Assembly: GCA_017626325.1 (NCBI GenBank)
Contig: JAGAIZ010000044.1
Coordinates: 1 to 64,000, forward strand
Reading direction: 5' to 3'
From: Lachnospiraceae bacterium
GTDB taxonomy: Bacteria; Bacillota; Clostridia; Lachnospirales; Lachnospiraceae
Length of the DNA stretch: 64,000 nucleotides
This document shows, piece after piece, positions 50,679 to 57,901 of this stretch. Positions within the stretch are counted from its first letter, which is position 1. The number at the start of each line of letters is the position of its first letter. A program made the position numbers and the translations under genes. The notes beneath the pieces were generated by a model that worked only from the letters and a program-made list of their open reading frames with translations, did not search any database and was not told the DNA's origin.

Positions 50679-51581
50679 ATGGGGTATACAAAGAAAATAG
50701 AAAAAAATGTAAAAAATAACAAAAAAAGCAAGACAGAATTGCTAAAGAAATATATTATAATAACAGCGGCATCTTTTACGTATGCCGTGGGTGTCAGTCT
50801 GTTTACAGACCCGAATGATATGGCGCCGGGCGGTGTGACGGGAATTGCCATTATTTTAAGCAGACTTCTTCCTGTCAGTACCGGAACGTGGATTTTGCTT
50901 TTGAATATACCGATTCTGATCTTCGCCGTATGGAAATTTGGATTTGGCCTGACGGTTTCCTCTATTTACGCCACTACTTTGATTTCCATTTTTACCAATA
51001 TTTTAGCGGTATCAGAGGCGGCGACTCATGATACACTGTTAGCGGCGCTGGCGGGCGGCGTATTGTCAGCGGCCTCCATTGGTTTTATTTTCAGGGTGGG
51101 CGCGACGACCGGAGGGATGGATATCATTGTCAAAGCGGTGAGACTGAAGGTTCCCCACTTAAAGACAGGCAGAATTTTCTTCTTCTCGGACGCTGCTATT
51201 GTGACCTTATCAGGGATTGTTTTTAAGGATATTAACGCTGCCTTATATGCGGCGATCTCGGTGGCAGTCGCATCGATCGTGTTGGATATTGTATTATATG
51301 GCAGGGATGAAGCAAGGCTTTTGTATATCATCAGCAGTAAACCGGAACAGATTGCGGAGCGTATTCTGGACGATCTGGACACGGGTGTGACATATATAAA
51401 CGGGCAGGGCGCATATAGTGGAAATGATAAGAAAGTGATTATGTGCGCCATGAAGAAAACTGCGGCTCCGCGCGTGGAAGAAATCGTAAAGGGCGTGGAT
51501 CCTGATTCTTTTATGATTATTACAAGCGCGACGGAGATTTTCGGAGAAGGATATAAGAGTTACTTCAGCGAAAGGATGTAA
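50679..51581 (+). CDS. YitT family membrane protein
   Basis: The 300-aa protein has a basic N-terminus, about five membrane helices (ASFTYAVGVSLF, WILLLNIPILIFAVW and others) with the family motif DPNDMAPGGVTGIAIIL, a glycine-rich GATTGGMDIIVK segment, and a soluble C-terminal DUF2179-like domain (LLYIISSKPEQIAERILDDLD, then TAPRVEE-type strand). YitT proteins are common in Firmicutes; transport is suspected but the substrate is not established. ATG 50679 is preferred over the longer frame from 50634, because AGGCAGGTG precedes it. The terminator after ilvA makes it a separate unit. Confidence 0.9.
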   Translation: MGYTKKIEKNVKNNKKSKTELLKKYIIITAASFTYAVGVSLFTDPNDMAPGGVTGIAIILSRLLPVSTGTWILLLNIPILIFAVWKFGFGLTVSSIYATTLISIFTNILAVSEAATHDTLLAALAGGVLSAASIGFIFRVGATTGGMDIIVKAVRLKVPHLKTGRIFFFSDAAIVTLSGIVFKDINAALYAAISVAVASIVLDIVLYGRDEARLLYIISSKPEQIAERILDDLDTGVTYINGQGAYSGNDKKVIMCAMKKTAAPRVEEIVKGVDPDSFMIITSATEIFGEGYKSYFSERM

Positions 51582-51598
51582 GTAGGATAGGAGAGCGT

Positions 51599-52720
51599 AT
51601 GCAGGGAAAGTATATACAGGGAAAGAAACATAAGAAGAAGCGCAGAAGGAGCGAGAACGGGACGCTGATCGGGTCGATCATATTGTGTCTTGTTACGCTT
51701 GCGTCCATTACCATATCCCTTGTGATGGTGTTCAAATGCCGTTCCATACAGATGGAGAATACGGTGGTTATGAATGAATTAGAAGCGATCCGTATGGATG
51801 AGGAAATGACCTACACGCAGGGAGAAGTGGATGCGCTGATTGCAAACGCGGTAACGACGGCACAGGACGAGACGAGTGACAAAGTCAGCAGCGAGTTCCT
51901 CAGTAAATTGAAGGAAATGATGATTTCCGGGGAAGGAACTACGGCGATGCTCAGGTATTTCTTCCCGGATGAAATCGTGGTGGCGGATGCCGGCCAGTAT
52001 TATTTCTTCCCGATTTCAGATGAGCTTGCCCATCATACATATGACGCCAGTCAGTTCGCACTGGATGAAGAAGGCGTTCTTGGCTATTATGCCAACGGCA
52101 ATGTGATATCCCATAAAGGAATCGATGTTTCCAAGTATCAGGGAAAGATCAACTGGGAGAAGGTGGCCGCGGATGATGTGGAATATGCTTTTATCAGATT
52201 AGGAATCAGAGGATATACGGAAGGGGAAATCCTGGAGGATGATACCTTTGAAGCCAATATAGAGGGTGCGCTTGATAATGATATCGACGTTGGCGTTTAT
52301 TTCTTTACACAGGCTGTCAGCGTGGAAGAGGCGGAGGAAGAGGCAAGATATGTTCTGGATGCGATAGAGCCGTATTCTGTCAAATATCCGGTGGTGCTCG
52401 ATATAGAGGCGGTATCGAATTCCAAGGCCAGAACGGGTGATTTGACGAAAGAAGAGAGAACGGAGTACTGTATCGCGTTCTGTGAGATGATCCGCAACGC
52501 CGGGTATACGCCGATGATTTATGGGAACCTTAAGACGTTTATGCTGCTGCTTGATCTGGAGAAGCTGGAAGAATATGACAAATGGATTGCGTATTACAGC
52601 GATGAAATTTATTATCCGTATGCGTTTAAAGTGTGGCAGTATTCGGATACAGGCTCTGTAAGCGGTATCAATGGGAATGTAGATCTTAACATCAGTTTTG
52701 AGGATTTGTCGGATGAGTGA
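51599..52720 (+). CDS. Membrane-anchored GH25 lysozyme-like protein
   Basis: The 373-aa protein has a very basic N-terminus (KKHKKKRRRSENG) and one membrane helix (SIILCLVTLASITISLVMVF), then a predicted extracellular linker and helical region. A C-terminal GH25 muramidase domain runs from about residue 175, with GIDVSKYQGKINW and the catalytic motif YPVVLDIEAVS. The helix has no clear cleavage site, so it is probably a signal anchor that keeps the enzyme at the membrane. It differs from the secreted GH25 enzyme at 5137. It overlaps an AraC-type regulator by 8 bases, which suggests co-expression. Confidence 0.92.
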   Translation: MQGKYIQGKKHKKKRRRSENGTLIGSIILCLVTLASITISLVMVFKCRSIQMENTVVMNELEAIRMDEEMTYTQGEVDALIANAVTTAQDETSDKVSSEFLSKLKEMMISGEGTTAMLRYFFPDEIVVADAGQYYFFPISDELAHHTYDASQFALDEEGVLGYYANGNVISHKGIDVSKYQGKINWEKVAADDVEYAFIRLGIRGYTEGEILEDDTFEANIEGALDNDIDVGVYFFTQAVSVEEAEEEARYVLDAIEPYSVKYPVVLDIEAVSNSKARTGDLTKEERTEYCIAFCEMIRNAGYTPMIYGNLKTFMLLLDLEKLEEYDKWIAYYSDEIYYPYAFKVWQYSDTGSVSGINGNVDLNISFEDLSDE

Positions 52721-53564
52721 TAAAGGATTGGAGCAGTACGAGAAAACGGGATATCTGACAGAGCCGTTTAGGGTGTTTCATTTAAGAGACACGAAAGAAC
52801 AGGAATTTGCCTTTCATTATCATGAATTCTATAAGATTATCTATTTCGTGGAAGGTAAGGTGGAATATAAGGTTGAAGGAAAAACCTATCGTTTGAAGCC
52901 CCATGATTTCGTGCTGGTAGGCGCCAATGTGATTCATAAACCGGAGATCGACGCTGCGGTACCCTATAACCGCTATATTATATACCTGTCCGAAGCGTTT
53001 CTGGCGGAAACAAACGAGCGGGGAGAGAGTCTCAAAAGATGCTTCGACGAGGCGCAGAAGTCCCAGATGCGTGTGGTTCATTTTACACCGGAGAGCTATG
53101 AGAAAATTGTAGACTGCCTTCTGCGGATGGTGGAGATCGAGAAGCACAGCGGGGAGTATTTGGGAGATTTGCTCCTGAAAGCCGCTTTTCTTGAATTTAT
53201 GGTTCTGTTCAACAGAAAAATTATAGAACAGCCCAGGGCCTTTATTACTACAGCGGTTTATCATGAGAAGGTTGTGGATGTGATTGCTTATATTGGCGAG
53301 CATCTGGCGGAAGAAATGAATGCGGATATTCTTGCGGAACAGTTCTATATCAGCAAGTATTATCTGATGCGGCAGTTCAAAGAGGCGACAGGGTATTCGA
53401 TTCATCAGTATATCAATGAAAAGAGAATCCAGATGGCTAAACGCATGATTCTGTCGGGAATGCCGGCGCTCAAGGCATGTTATGAATGCGGCTTTCACGA
53501 TTATTCAACCTTTGCCAGAAGGTTCAAGGAAATTATAGGTACGTCGCCGTCGAAGCTGGGGTGA
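52713..53564 (+). CDS. AraC family transcriptional regulator
   Basis: The 283-aa protein has an N-terminal cupin sensor domain (FAFHYHEFYKIIYFVEGKVEY with its histidines, GANVIHKPEID) and a C-terminal pair of helix-turn-helix motifs (LAEQFYISKYYLMRQFKEA and ALKACYECGFHDYSTFARRF). Such regulators respond to a sugar or related small molecule and usually activate nearby genes. ATG 52713 lies inside the end of the GH25 gene and has GAGGA 8 bases upstream. A promoter follows, so the next gene is separate. The target and ligand are unknown. Confidence 0.92.
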   Translation: MSDKGLEQYEKTGYLTEPFRVFHLRDTKEQEFAFHYHEFYKIIYFVEGKVEYKVEGKTYRLKPHDFVLVGANVIHKPEIDAAVPYNRYIIYLSEAFLAETNERGESLKRCFDEAQKSQMRVVHFTPESYEKIVDCLLRMVEIEKHSGEYLGDLLLKAAFLEFMVLFNRKIIEQPRAFITTAVYHEKVVDVIAYIGEHLAEEMNADILAEQFYISKYYLMRQFKEATGYSIHQYINEKRIQMAKRMILSGMPALKACYECGFHDYSTFARRFKEIIGTSPSKLG

Positions 53565-53572
53565 ATTTTGAG

Positions 53573-53602
53573 TTGTCTTAGCATACTGGTTCATGGTACA
53601 AT
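53573..53602 (+). promoter_or_regulatory. Promoter of the DUF1905 fusion gene
   Basis: TTGTCT (53573-53578) and TACAAT (53597-53602) are spaced by 18 bases, shortly after the AraC stop codon. Confidence 0.62.
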
Positions 53603-53651
53603 ACAGGAAATGGGGAAGAACGGATAAGAGAAGAAAGGCGGGTTATTGAAG

Positions 53652-54323
53652 ATGAAATATGAATTCGAGGGTACGGTGGAATTTAGAGAAAATGAGAATA
53701 CCATTGCCGTGCCGTTTAATGTATGGGAAGTGTGCGAGAAGGTGGGAGACGCACCGGTCAGAGTCTGCTTTGACGACGTATGCTTCATCTGTGATCTGGT
53801 GCCGAAAGGCCAGGGGTATTATGACATTCCGGTCAATCAGGACACACTTTCTAAGGTTGAACTTGGTAAGAAATATCTGATCTCTATTGAGATCGTAGGG
53901 AATGTGGCTGGTGTCGGCGGCAACAGCCCGTACAGCGTAGAGCATCCGATCCGCAGGATTGACGGAATCGATCTGGTGACACAGCCCTGGGACGGCTTGT
54001 GCGGACAGTCCTGCATTGCTATGATTGCGGGAACGACGCTGGATGAAGCGAGCGATATTATGAAGTGCAGGGAATGGCAGGCGAACATGAGCAAGATGAT
54101 CATGACGCTGGAATACCTGGGTATCCGCCATGCGGATAAGATTGTGTATACGCTGGGCAAGGAAGTGGAACTGCCTCACTGCTGTATCATCATGGAGCGG
54201 ATGGGACGCTACAGCCATTATCTGGTTGGATTTGACGGGAAATATTATGACCCGAATCTGGGTATCTTGAAGGAGTTTGATCTGACGAAGGTGGTCGGCT
54301 ATCTGGAGATCATCACGGAATAG
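53652..54323 (+). CDS. DUF1905-like domain fused to a cysteine-peptidase-like domain
   Basis: The N-terminal 85 residues (VEFRENENTIAVPFNVWEV, APVRVCFDDVCFI, GYYDIPVNQDTLSK) match the DUF1905 pattern of a small beta-barrel. The C-terminal half (about 110-223) looks like a papain or C39-type fold: QPWDGLCGQSCIAMIAG supplies a Gln/Cys pair, and GRYSHYLVGFDGKYYDPN a His and Asp/Asn. No signal peptide is present. A TTG at 53646 is better spaced from AAAGG than ATG 53652, so the start may be two codons earlier. The gene has its own promoter and terminator. Peptidase activity is inferred from residue order only. Confidence 0.7.
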   Translation: MKYEFEGTVEFRENENTIAVPFNVWEVCEKVGDAPVRVCFDDVCFICDLVPKGQGYYDIPVNQDTLSKVELGKKYLISIEIVGNVAGVGGNSPYSVEHPIRRIDGIDLVTQPWDGLCGQSCIAMIAGTTLDEASDIMKCREWQANMSKMIMTLEYLGIRHADKIVYTLGKEVELPHCCIIMERMGRYSHYLVGFDGKYYDPNLGILKEFDLTKVVGYLEIITE

Positions 54324-54356
54324 CATATAAGGAAGCGGTCAATTGCCATAACATAA

Positions 54357-54391
54357 GGAGATGTATTGCCAGACGGCGTACATCTCTTTTT
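54357..54391 (+). terminator. Intrinsic terminator after the DUF1905 fusion gene
   Basis: GAGATGTA (54358-54365) pairs with TACATCTC (54379-54386), optionally extended within the loop by a GCC/GGC pairing, and is followed by five T. Confidence 0.85.
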
Positions 54392-54457
54392 AAAATAGGA
54401 ACTCTCTGTGATTCTCTAACTGATAGTAAGTTTACTCTATCAAAGGGTATATTGTAA

Positions 54458-54486
54458 TTGTATGAGAAGGAAATGTGTGCTATACT
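54458..54486 (+). promoter_or_regulatory. Promoter of the predicted toxin mRNA
   Basis: TTGTAT (54458-54463) and TATACT (54481-54486) are spaced by 17 bases, with an extended -10 (TGC before TATACT). The start near 54493 gives an 82-base leader. Confidence 0.75.
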
Positions 54487-54542
54487 TCGGACATGGGAAA
54501 CCATAGAGCCGGGCGGCTTACCCTCTTTTTCGGAGGAGCTAA

Positions 54543-54566
54543 CCCTCCAGACGAAAGAAAGGAGGG
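54543..54566 (+). promoter_or_regulatory. Hairpin that masks the toxin ribosome binding site
   Basis: CCCTCC (54543-54548) can pair perfectly with GGAGGG (54561-54566), which is the core of the AAAGGAGG Shine-Dalgarno sequence of the toxin. Sequestered ribosome binding sites are common in type I toxin mRNAs. Confidence 0.65.
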
Positions 54567-54574
54567 CGTTGTCA

Positions 54575-54667
54575 ATGGTTACATATTCTGATTTGATTCA
54601 GTTTTGTATTTTCATTGTTGCCCTTGTCGGATTGTGTTATACAATTTTCAAGGGAAAACGAAAATAG
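54575..54667 (+). CDS. Holin-like small membrane toxin (type I TA candidate)
   Basis: The 30-residue peptide starts MVTYSDLIQF, has one hydrophobic helix of about 17 residues (FCIFIVALVGLCYTIF) and ends in the basic tail KGKRK. This matches the layout of putative holin-like type I toxins (TxpA/BsrG/Fst-like), which insert in the membrane and damage the cell when overproduced. A strong Shine-Dalgarno sequence lies 9 bases upstream but can be masked by CCCTCC. A longer frame from 54458 exists, but its start lies in the promoter. The antisense RNA predicted on the other strand would cover the 3' end. Toxicity is inferred. Confidence 0.75.
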   Translation: MVTYSDLIQFCIFIVALVGLCYTIFKGKRK

Positions 54668-54694
54668 CCGCCACTATTCGCAGTAGTGACGGCT
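54666..54694 (-). terminator. Terminator hairpin of the antisense RNA
   Basis: AGCCGCCACTA (54666-54676) and TAGTGACGGCT (54684-54694) form a stem with one mismatch. Only the - strand has a T-rich tail after it; the + strand continues GAACCG. Confidence 0.68.
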
Positions 54695-54723
54695 GAACCG
54701 TAAAAAGTTTGGCTTAATTATTG

Positions 54724-54754
54724 AGGGTAGCCGCTTCTATGGCTTTCCCTTTTT
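54724..54754 (+). terminator. Probable terminator of the toxin mRNA
   Basis: AGGG and AGCC (54724-54732) pair with GGCT and CCCT (54741-54750) across a small internal loop, followed by a run of five T. It lies next to the start point of the antisense RNA. Confidence 0.6.
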
Positions 54755-54762
54755 ATGCCTTT

Positions 54763-54791
54763 AATATAGCATACTTTGCGGTAGGATTCAA
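54763..54791 (-). promoter_or_regulatory. Promoter of the antisense RNA
   Basis: On the - strand TTGAAT (54791-54786) and TATATT (54768-54763) are spaced by 17 bases, with an extended -10 (TGC before TATATT). Confidence 0.75.
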
Positions 54792-54859
54792 GAACCAAAC
54801 ATATGTTCAAAAAGAAGCGATCGCGGATCGCGAAATGTCAGGTTGTCAAGAAAAAATAC

Positions 54860-54888
54860 TTGACACCGTATCATCGCTATAGTAGAAT
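54860..54888 (+). promoter_or_regulatory. Promoter of the ylxM-ffh operon
   Basis: TTGACA (54860-54865) and TAGAAT (54883-54888) are spaced by 17 bases. The -35 box forms one arm of an inverted repeat, TGTCAAG (54844-54850) and CTTGACA (54859-54865). Confidence 0.88.
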
Positions 54889-54932
54889 AACAAAAGTCGG
54901 ATTGCATTAAGACATCCGGCAGAGGTTAAGTC

Positions 54933-55286
54933 ATGGAGAAAATCGTAGAACAGGGACTGCTGTATGATTTCTATGGAGAACTTTTGACGAAGCATCAGCA
55001 GCAGATATATGAACGCGTTGTGTATGATAACCTTACCCTGGGCGAAATCGCACAGGAGGCAGGCGTCAGCAGACAGGCAGTACATGAGATCGTGAAGCGC
55101 TGCGATAAGATTCTTGCGGATTATGAAGAGAAGCTTAAGCTTGTTGAGAAGTTTACCGCGATTAAGGATAAGGTAGCGCAGATTAATCAGCTATCTGTAT
55201 TGTATGAGCAGGATAAGCTGGAGGACAGAGCAATCTACAGTTCGCAGGTCAGGAAGCTGTCTGCGGAGATCTTGCAGGAATTATAG
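54933..55286 (+). CDS. ylxM: YlxM/p13-like SRP-associated DNA-binding protein
   Basis: The 117-aa protein belongs to the YlxM/p13 family, nearly always encoded just before ffh. It contains a sigma-factor-like helix-turn-helix (LTLGEIAQEAGVSRQAVHEI) followed by a helical C-terminus. In streptococci the homologue modulates SRP GTPase function. ffh starts 33 bases later, so the two are co-transcribed from the promoter at 54860-54888. Confidence 0.94.
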   Translation: MEKIVEQGLLYDFYGELLTKHQQQIYERVVYDNLTLGEIAQEAGVSRQAVHEIVKRCDKILADYEEKLKLVEKFTAIKDKVAQINQLSVLYEQDKLEDRAIYSSQVRKLSAEILQEL

Positions 55287-55319
55287 AGAATGGAACGGCT
55301 TGGAAGGGCGTGAAGGAAT

Positions 55320-56687
55320 ATGGCATTTGAAAGTCTGACAGATAAACTTCAGAATGTATTTAAGAACCTAAGAAGCAAGGGCCGCCTTACCGAAGAAGAC
55401 GTTAAGGTTGCCTTGAAGGAAGTCAAAATGGCGCTTCTGGAAGCAGACGTTAATTTCAAAGTCGTAAAGCAGTTCATTAAATCCGTGGAGGAACGTGCCA
55501 TCGGCGCAGACGTGCTTAATGGATTGAACCCGGGTCAGATGGTGATCAAGATTGTTAATGAAGAGATGGTCTCCCTGATGGGTTCCGATACCACGGAGAT
55601 TACATTACAGCCGGGCAAGGCGGTTACTGTTATCATGATGTGCGGTCTGCAGGGCGCTGGTAAGACGACGACTACTGCAAAGATTGCGGGAAAGCTGAAA
55701 TTAAAAGGCAAGAAGCCTTTGCTGGTGGCATGTGATGTCTACAGACCGGCGGCGATCAAACAGTTACAGATTAATGGAGAGAAGCAGCAGGTGGAAGTCT
55801 TTTCCATGGGAGAGAACCATAAGCCTGTGAATATCGCGAAGGCTGCCATCGAGCATGCGGGCAGGAACGGACACAACGTTGTCATACTGGATACGGCGGG
55901 ACGTCTTCATATTGATGAAGAGATGATGGCGGAGCTGCAGGAGATTAAGGCGAATGTAGAAGTACATCAGACGCTTCTCGTGGTAGATGCCATGACCGGA
56001 CAGGATGCGGTCAACGTAGCGAAGGAATTTGACGAGAAAATTGGAGTGGACGGTGTTATCTTATCTAAGATGGACGGCGATTCCAGAGGTGGCGCGGCGC
56101 TTTCCATTAAGGCGGTGACAGGCAAACCGATTCTTTATATCGGTATGGGCGAGAAGCTTTCCGACTTAGAACAATTCTATCCTGACCGGATGGCTAACCG
56201 TATCTTGGGTATGGGCGATGTGCTGACGCTGATTGAGAAAGCGCAGCAGAACATGGACATAGACGCCGACAAAGAGAAACAGATGGCGGAGCACATGAAG
56301 AAAGGTAAATTCGATTTTGAGGATTACCTGGAAAGCATGAGGCAGATGCGCAATATGGGCGGCATTTCCAGTATCTTAAGCATGATACCGGGCATGGGAA
56401 GCCAGATGGGAGACATTGAGGCGGCGATTGACGAGAAGCAGCTTGCGCGCATGGAAGCGATTGTTCTTAGCATGACGCCTGCGGAACGCCGGAATCCCAA
56501 GCTTCTTAATCCCAGCAGGAAGCACCGTATTGCGAAGGGCGCAGGCGTGGATATCTCGGTAGTCAACCGTTTTATCAAGCAGTTTGAACAGTCCCAGAAG
56601 ATGATGAAGCAGATTCCCGGCATGATGGGCGGCAGGAAGGGCCGCGGCATGTTCGGTAAGATGGGCGGTATGAAATTCCCGTTTTAG
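55320..56687 (+). CDS. ffh: Signal recognition particle protein Ffh
   Basis: Ffh binds signal sequences and the SRP RNA to target proteins to the membrane. The 455-aa protein has the N domain, the GTPase motifs GLQGAGKTTTTAKIAGKL, DVYRPAAIKQL, DTAGRLHID and SKMDGDSRGGAALS, and a methionine-rich M domain with SIPGM-like loops and the RNA-binding segment RRNPKLLNPSRKHRIAKG. The C-terminal tail is Gly/Met/Lys-rich. Ribosomal protein S16 follows after 42 bases. Confidence 0.98.
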   Translation: MAFESLTDKLQNVFKNLRSKGRLTEEDVKVALKEVKMALLEADVNFKVVKQFIKSVEERAIGADVLNGLNPGQMVIKIVNEEMVSLMGSDTTEITLQPGKAVTVIMMCGLQGAGKTTTTAKIAGKLKLKGKKPLLVACDVYRPAAIKQLQINGEKQQVEVFSMGENHKPVNIAKAAIEHAGRNGHNVVILDTAGRLHIDEEMMAELQEIKANVEVHQTLLVVDAMTGQDAVNVAKEFDEKIGVDGVILSKMDGDSRGGAALSIKAVTGKPILYIGMGEKLSDLEQFYPDRMANRILGMGDVLTLIEKAQQNMDIDADKEKQMAEHMKKGKFDFEDYLESMRQMRNMGGISSILSMIPGMGSQMGDIEAAIDEKQLARMEAIVLSMTPAERRNPKLLNPSRKHRIAKGAGVDISVVNRFIKQFEQSQKMMKQIPGMMGGRKGRGMFGKMGGMKFPF

Positions 56688-56729
56688 GGTTTCAAATATA
56701 CAATATAATTTCACATGGAGGCAAAGAAA

Positions 56730-56975
56730 ATGGCAGTTAAAATCAGATTAAGAAGAATGGGAGAGAAGAAACATCCTTTCTACAGAATTATTGTGGCAGA
56801 TTCCAGATCCCCGAGAGATGGAAGATGTATCGATGAGATCGGTACTTACGATCCGAACACAGATCCCAGCACCTACAAGGTAGACGAAGAGGCAGCTAAG
56901 AAATGGCTTGCAAACGGCGCGCAGCCGACAGAGGTTGTCAGCAGAATTTTCAAGAGTGTAGGTATTGAGAAATAA
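56730..56975 (+). CDS. rpsP: 30S ribosomal protein S16
   Basis: The 81-aa basic protein begins [20 protein letters not shown] and contains [19 protein letters not shown], the S16 signature. ATG 56730 has TGGAGG 8 bases upstream; the longer frame from 56715 starts within that site region and is rejected. It sits in the conserved ffh-rpsP-khpA-rimM-trmD-rplS block. Confidence 0.98.
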   Translation: MAVKIRLRRMGEKKHPFYRIIVADSRSPRDGRCIDEIGTYDPNTDPSTYKVDEEAAKKWLANGAQPTEVVSRIFKSVGIEK

Positions 56976-57016
56976 GAAACGGCTAATCTGTGTTACAAGG
57001 CTTTTGGAGGTGAACT

Positions 57017-57244
57017 ATGAAGGAATTAGTAGAAGTGATCGCAAAAGCTCTTGTCGAGAACCCGGATGAAGTGGTTGTAACAGAGAAGGAAGAGGGTAAG
57101 AACATTACCGTAGAGCTTCATGTTGCAGCGTCGGATATGGGTAAGGTGATCGGTAAACAGGGTCGTATTGCCAAGGCAATCCGTTCTGTTGTAAAAGCAG
57201 CATCATCCAAAGACAATAAGAGAGTGGATGTAGAAATCATCTGA
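57017..57244 (+). CDS. khpA: KH-domain RNA-binding protein KhpA
   Basis: The 75-aa protein is a single KH domain with the GxxG loop in MGKVIGKQGRIAKAIRSV. KhpA (YlqC) binds RNA with its partner KhpB and influences cell size and elongation in other Gram-positives. TTTTGGAGGTG lies a few bases before the ATG. It is followed by a terminator-like hairpin, so expression of the downstream rimM-trmD may be reduced relative to rpsP-khpA. Confidence 0.95.
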   Translation: MKELVEVIAKALVENPDEVVVTEKEEGKNITVELHVAASDMGKVIGKQGRIAKAIRSVVKAASSKDNKRVDVEII

Positions 57245-57249
57245 CACAG

Positions 57250-57281
57250 CAGGCTCACGGAGATATCTGTGAGCCTGTTTT
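57250..57281 (+). terminator. Terminator-like hairpin between khpA and rimM
   Basis: A perfect 9-bp stem, CAGGCTCAC (57250-57258) and GTGAGCCTG (57269-57277), can extend into the loop and is followed by TTTT. rimM starts 40 bases later, so it may act as a partial terminator within the operon. Confidence 0.82.
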
Positions 57282-57320
57282 ATCGTAGTTTGTCTGACAG
57301 AGCGCAGAATGGAGACAGGA

Positions 57321-57830
57321 ATGATACAGGAATTACAGGTGGGTGTCATCACCCAGACTCATGGGATTCGGGGAGAAGTGAAAGTTTTTCCCACGACAGA
57401 CGACGCGGCGCGTTTTAAGAGGTTAAAAAAAGTGATATTGGATACGGGCAAAGAACGCCTGGATCTGGAAATTGAAAGCGTTAAGTTCTTCAAGCAGTAT
57501 GCTATTCTTAAATTTAAGGATATTGACTCCATTAATGATGTGGAGCAGTATAAGAACGGAAAGCTGCTTGTTACAAGAGAACAGGCGGTGAAGCTGAGAA
57601 AAGACGAGTATTTCGTGGCGGATTTAATCGGCATGAAAGTAGTGACAGAGGACGGAGAAGATTTCGGTATCTTAAAGGAAGTCCTGCCTACAGGCGCAAA
57701 TGACGTCTATGTGGTGGCGCGTCCTGACAAAACGGAGGTGCTCCTTCCGGCGATCAGGGAATGCATCCTGCATGTGGATCTGGAAGCGGGCGCTGTGACT
57801 GTTCATATTATGGACGGACTTCTGGATTAG
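57321..57830 (+). CDS. rimM: Ribosome maturation factor RimM
   Basis: RimM helps assemble the head of the 30S subunit by binding S19. The 169-aa protein begins with the signature VGVITQTHGIRGEVKV, followed by the PRC-barrel half with YFVADLIGMKVVTEDGEDFG and LLPAIRECILHVDLEAG. ATG 57321 is used because GGAG lies 6 bases upstream; ATG 57309 overlaps it. trmD follows after 71 bases. Confidence 0.96.
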   Translation: MIQELQVGVITQTHGIRGEVKVFPTTDDAARFKRLKKVILDTGKERLDLEIESVKFFKQYAILKFKDIDSINDVEQYKNGKLLVTREQAVKLRKDEYFVADLIGMKVVTEDGEDFGILKEVLPTGANDVYVVARPDKTEVLLPAIRECILHVDLEAGAVTVHIMDGLLD

Positions 57831-57901
57831 AGAGCGGAAGCGTCAGGTATTTCATAAATATCGGATACAGGTTGAAAAAGGATAAAGGATAAAGGCAGCT
57901 C

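Larger units (their letters stand above)
54651..54756 (-). ncRNA. Predicted antisense antitoxin RNA
   Basis: A - strand promoter at 54763-54791 would start an RNA near 54756. It would end at a hairpin formed by 54684-54694 and 54666-54676 (one mismatch), followed on this strand by ATTTTCGTTTT. The RNA of about 105 bases is complementary to the last codons and the 3' untranslated part of the toxin mRNA, the usual arrangement for antitoxin RNAs such as RatA. Confidence 0.65.
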
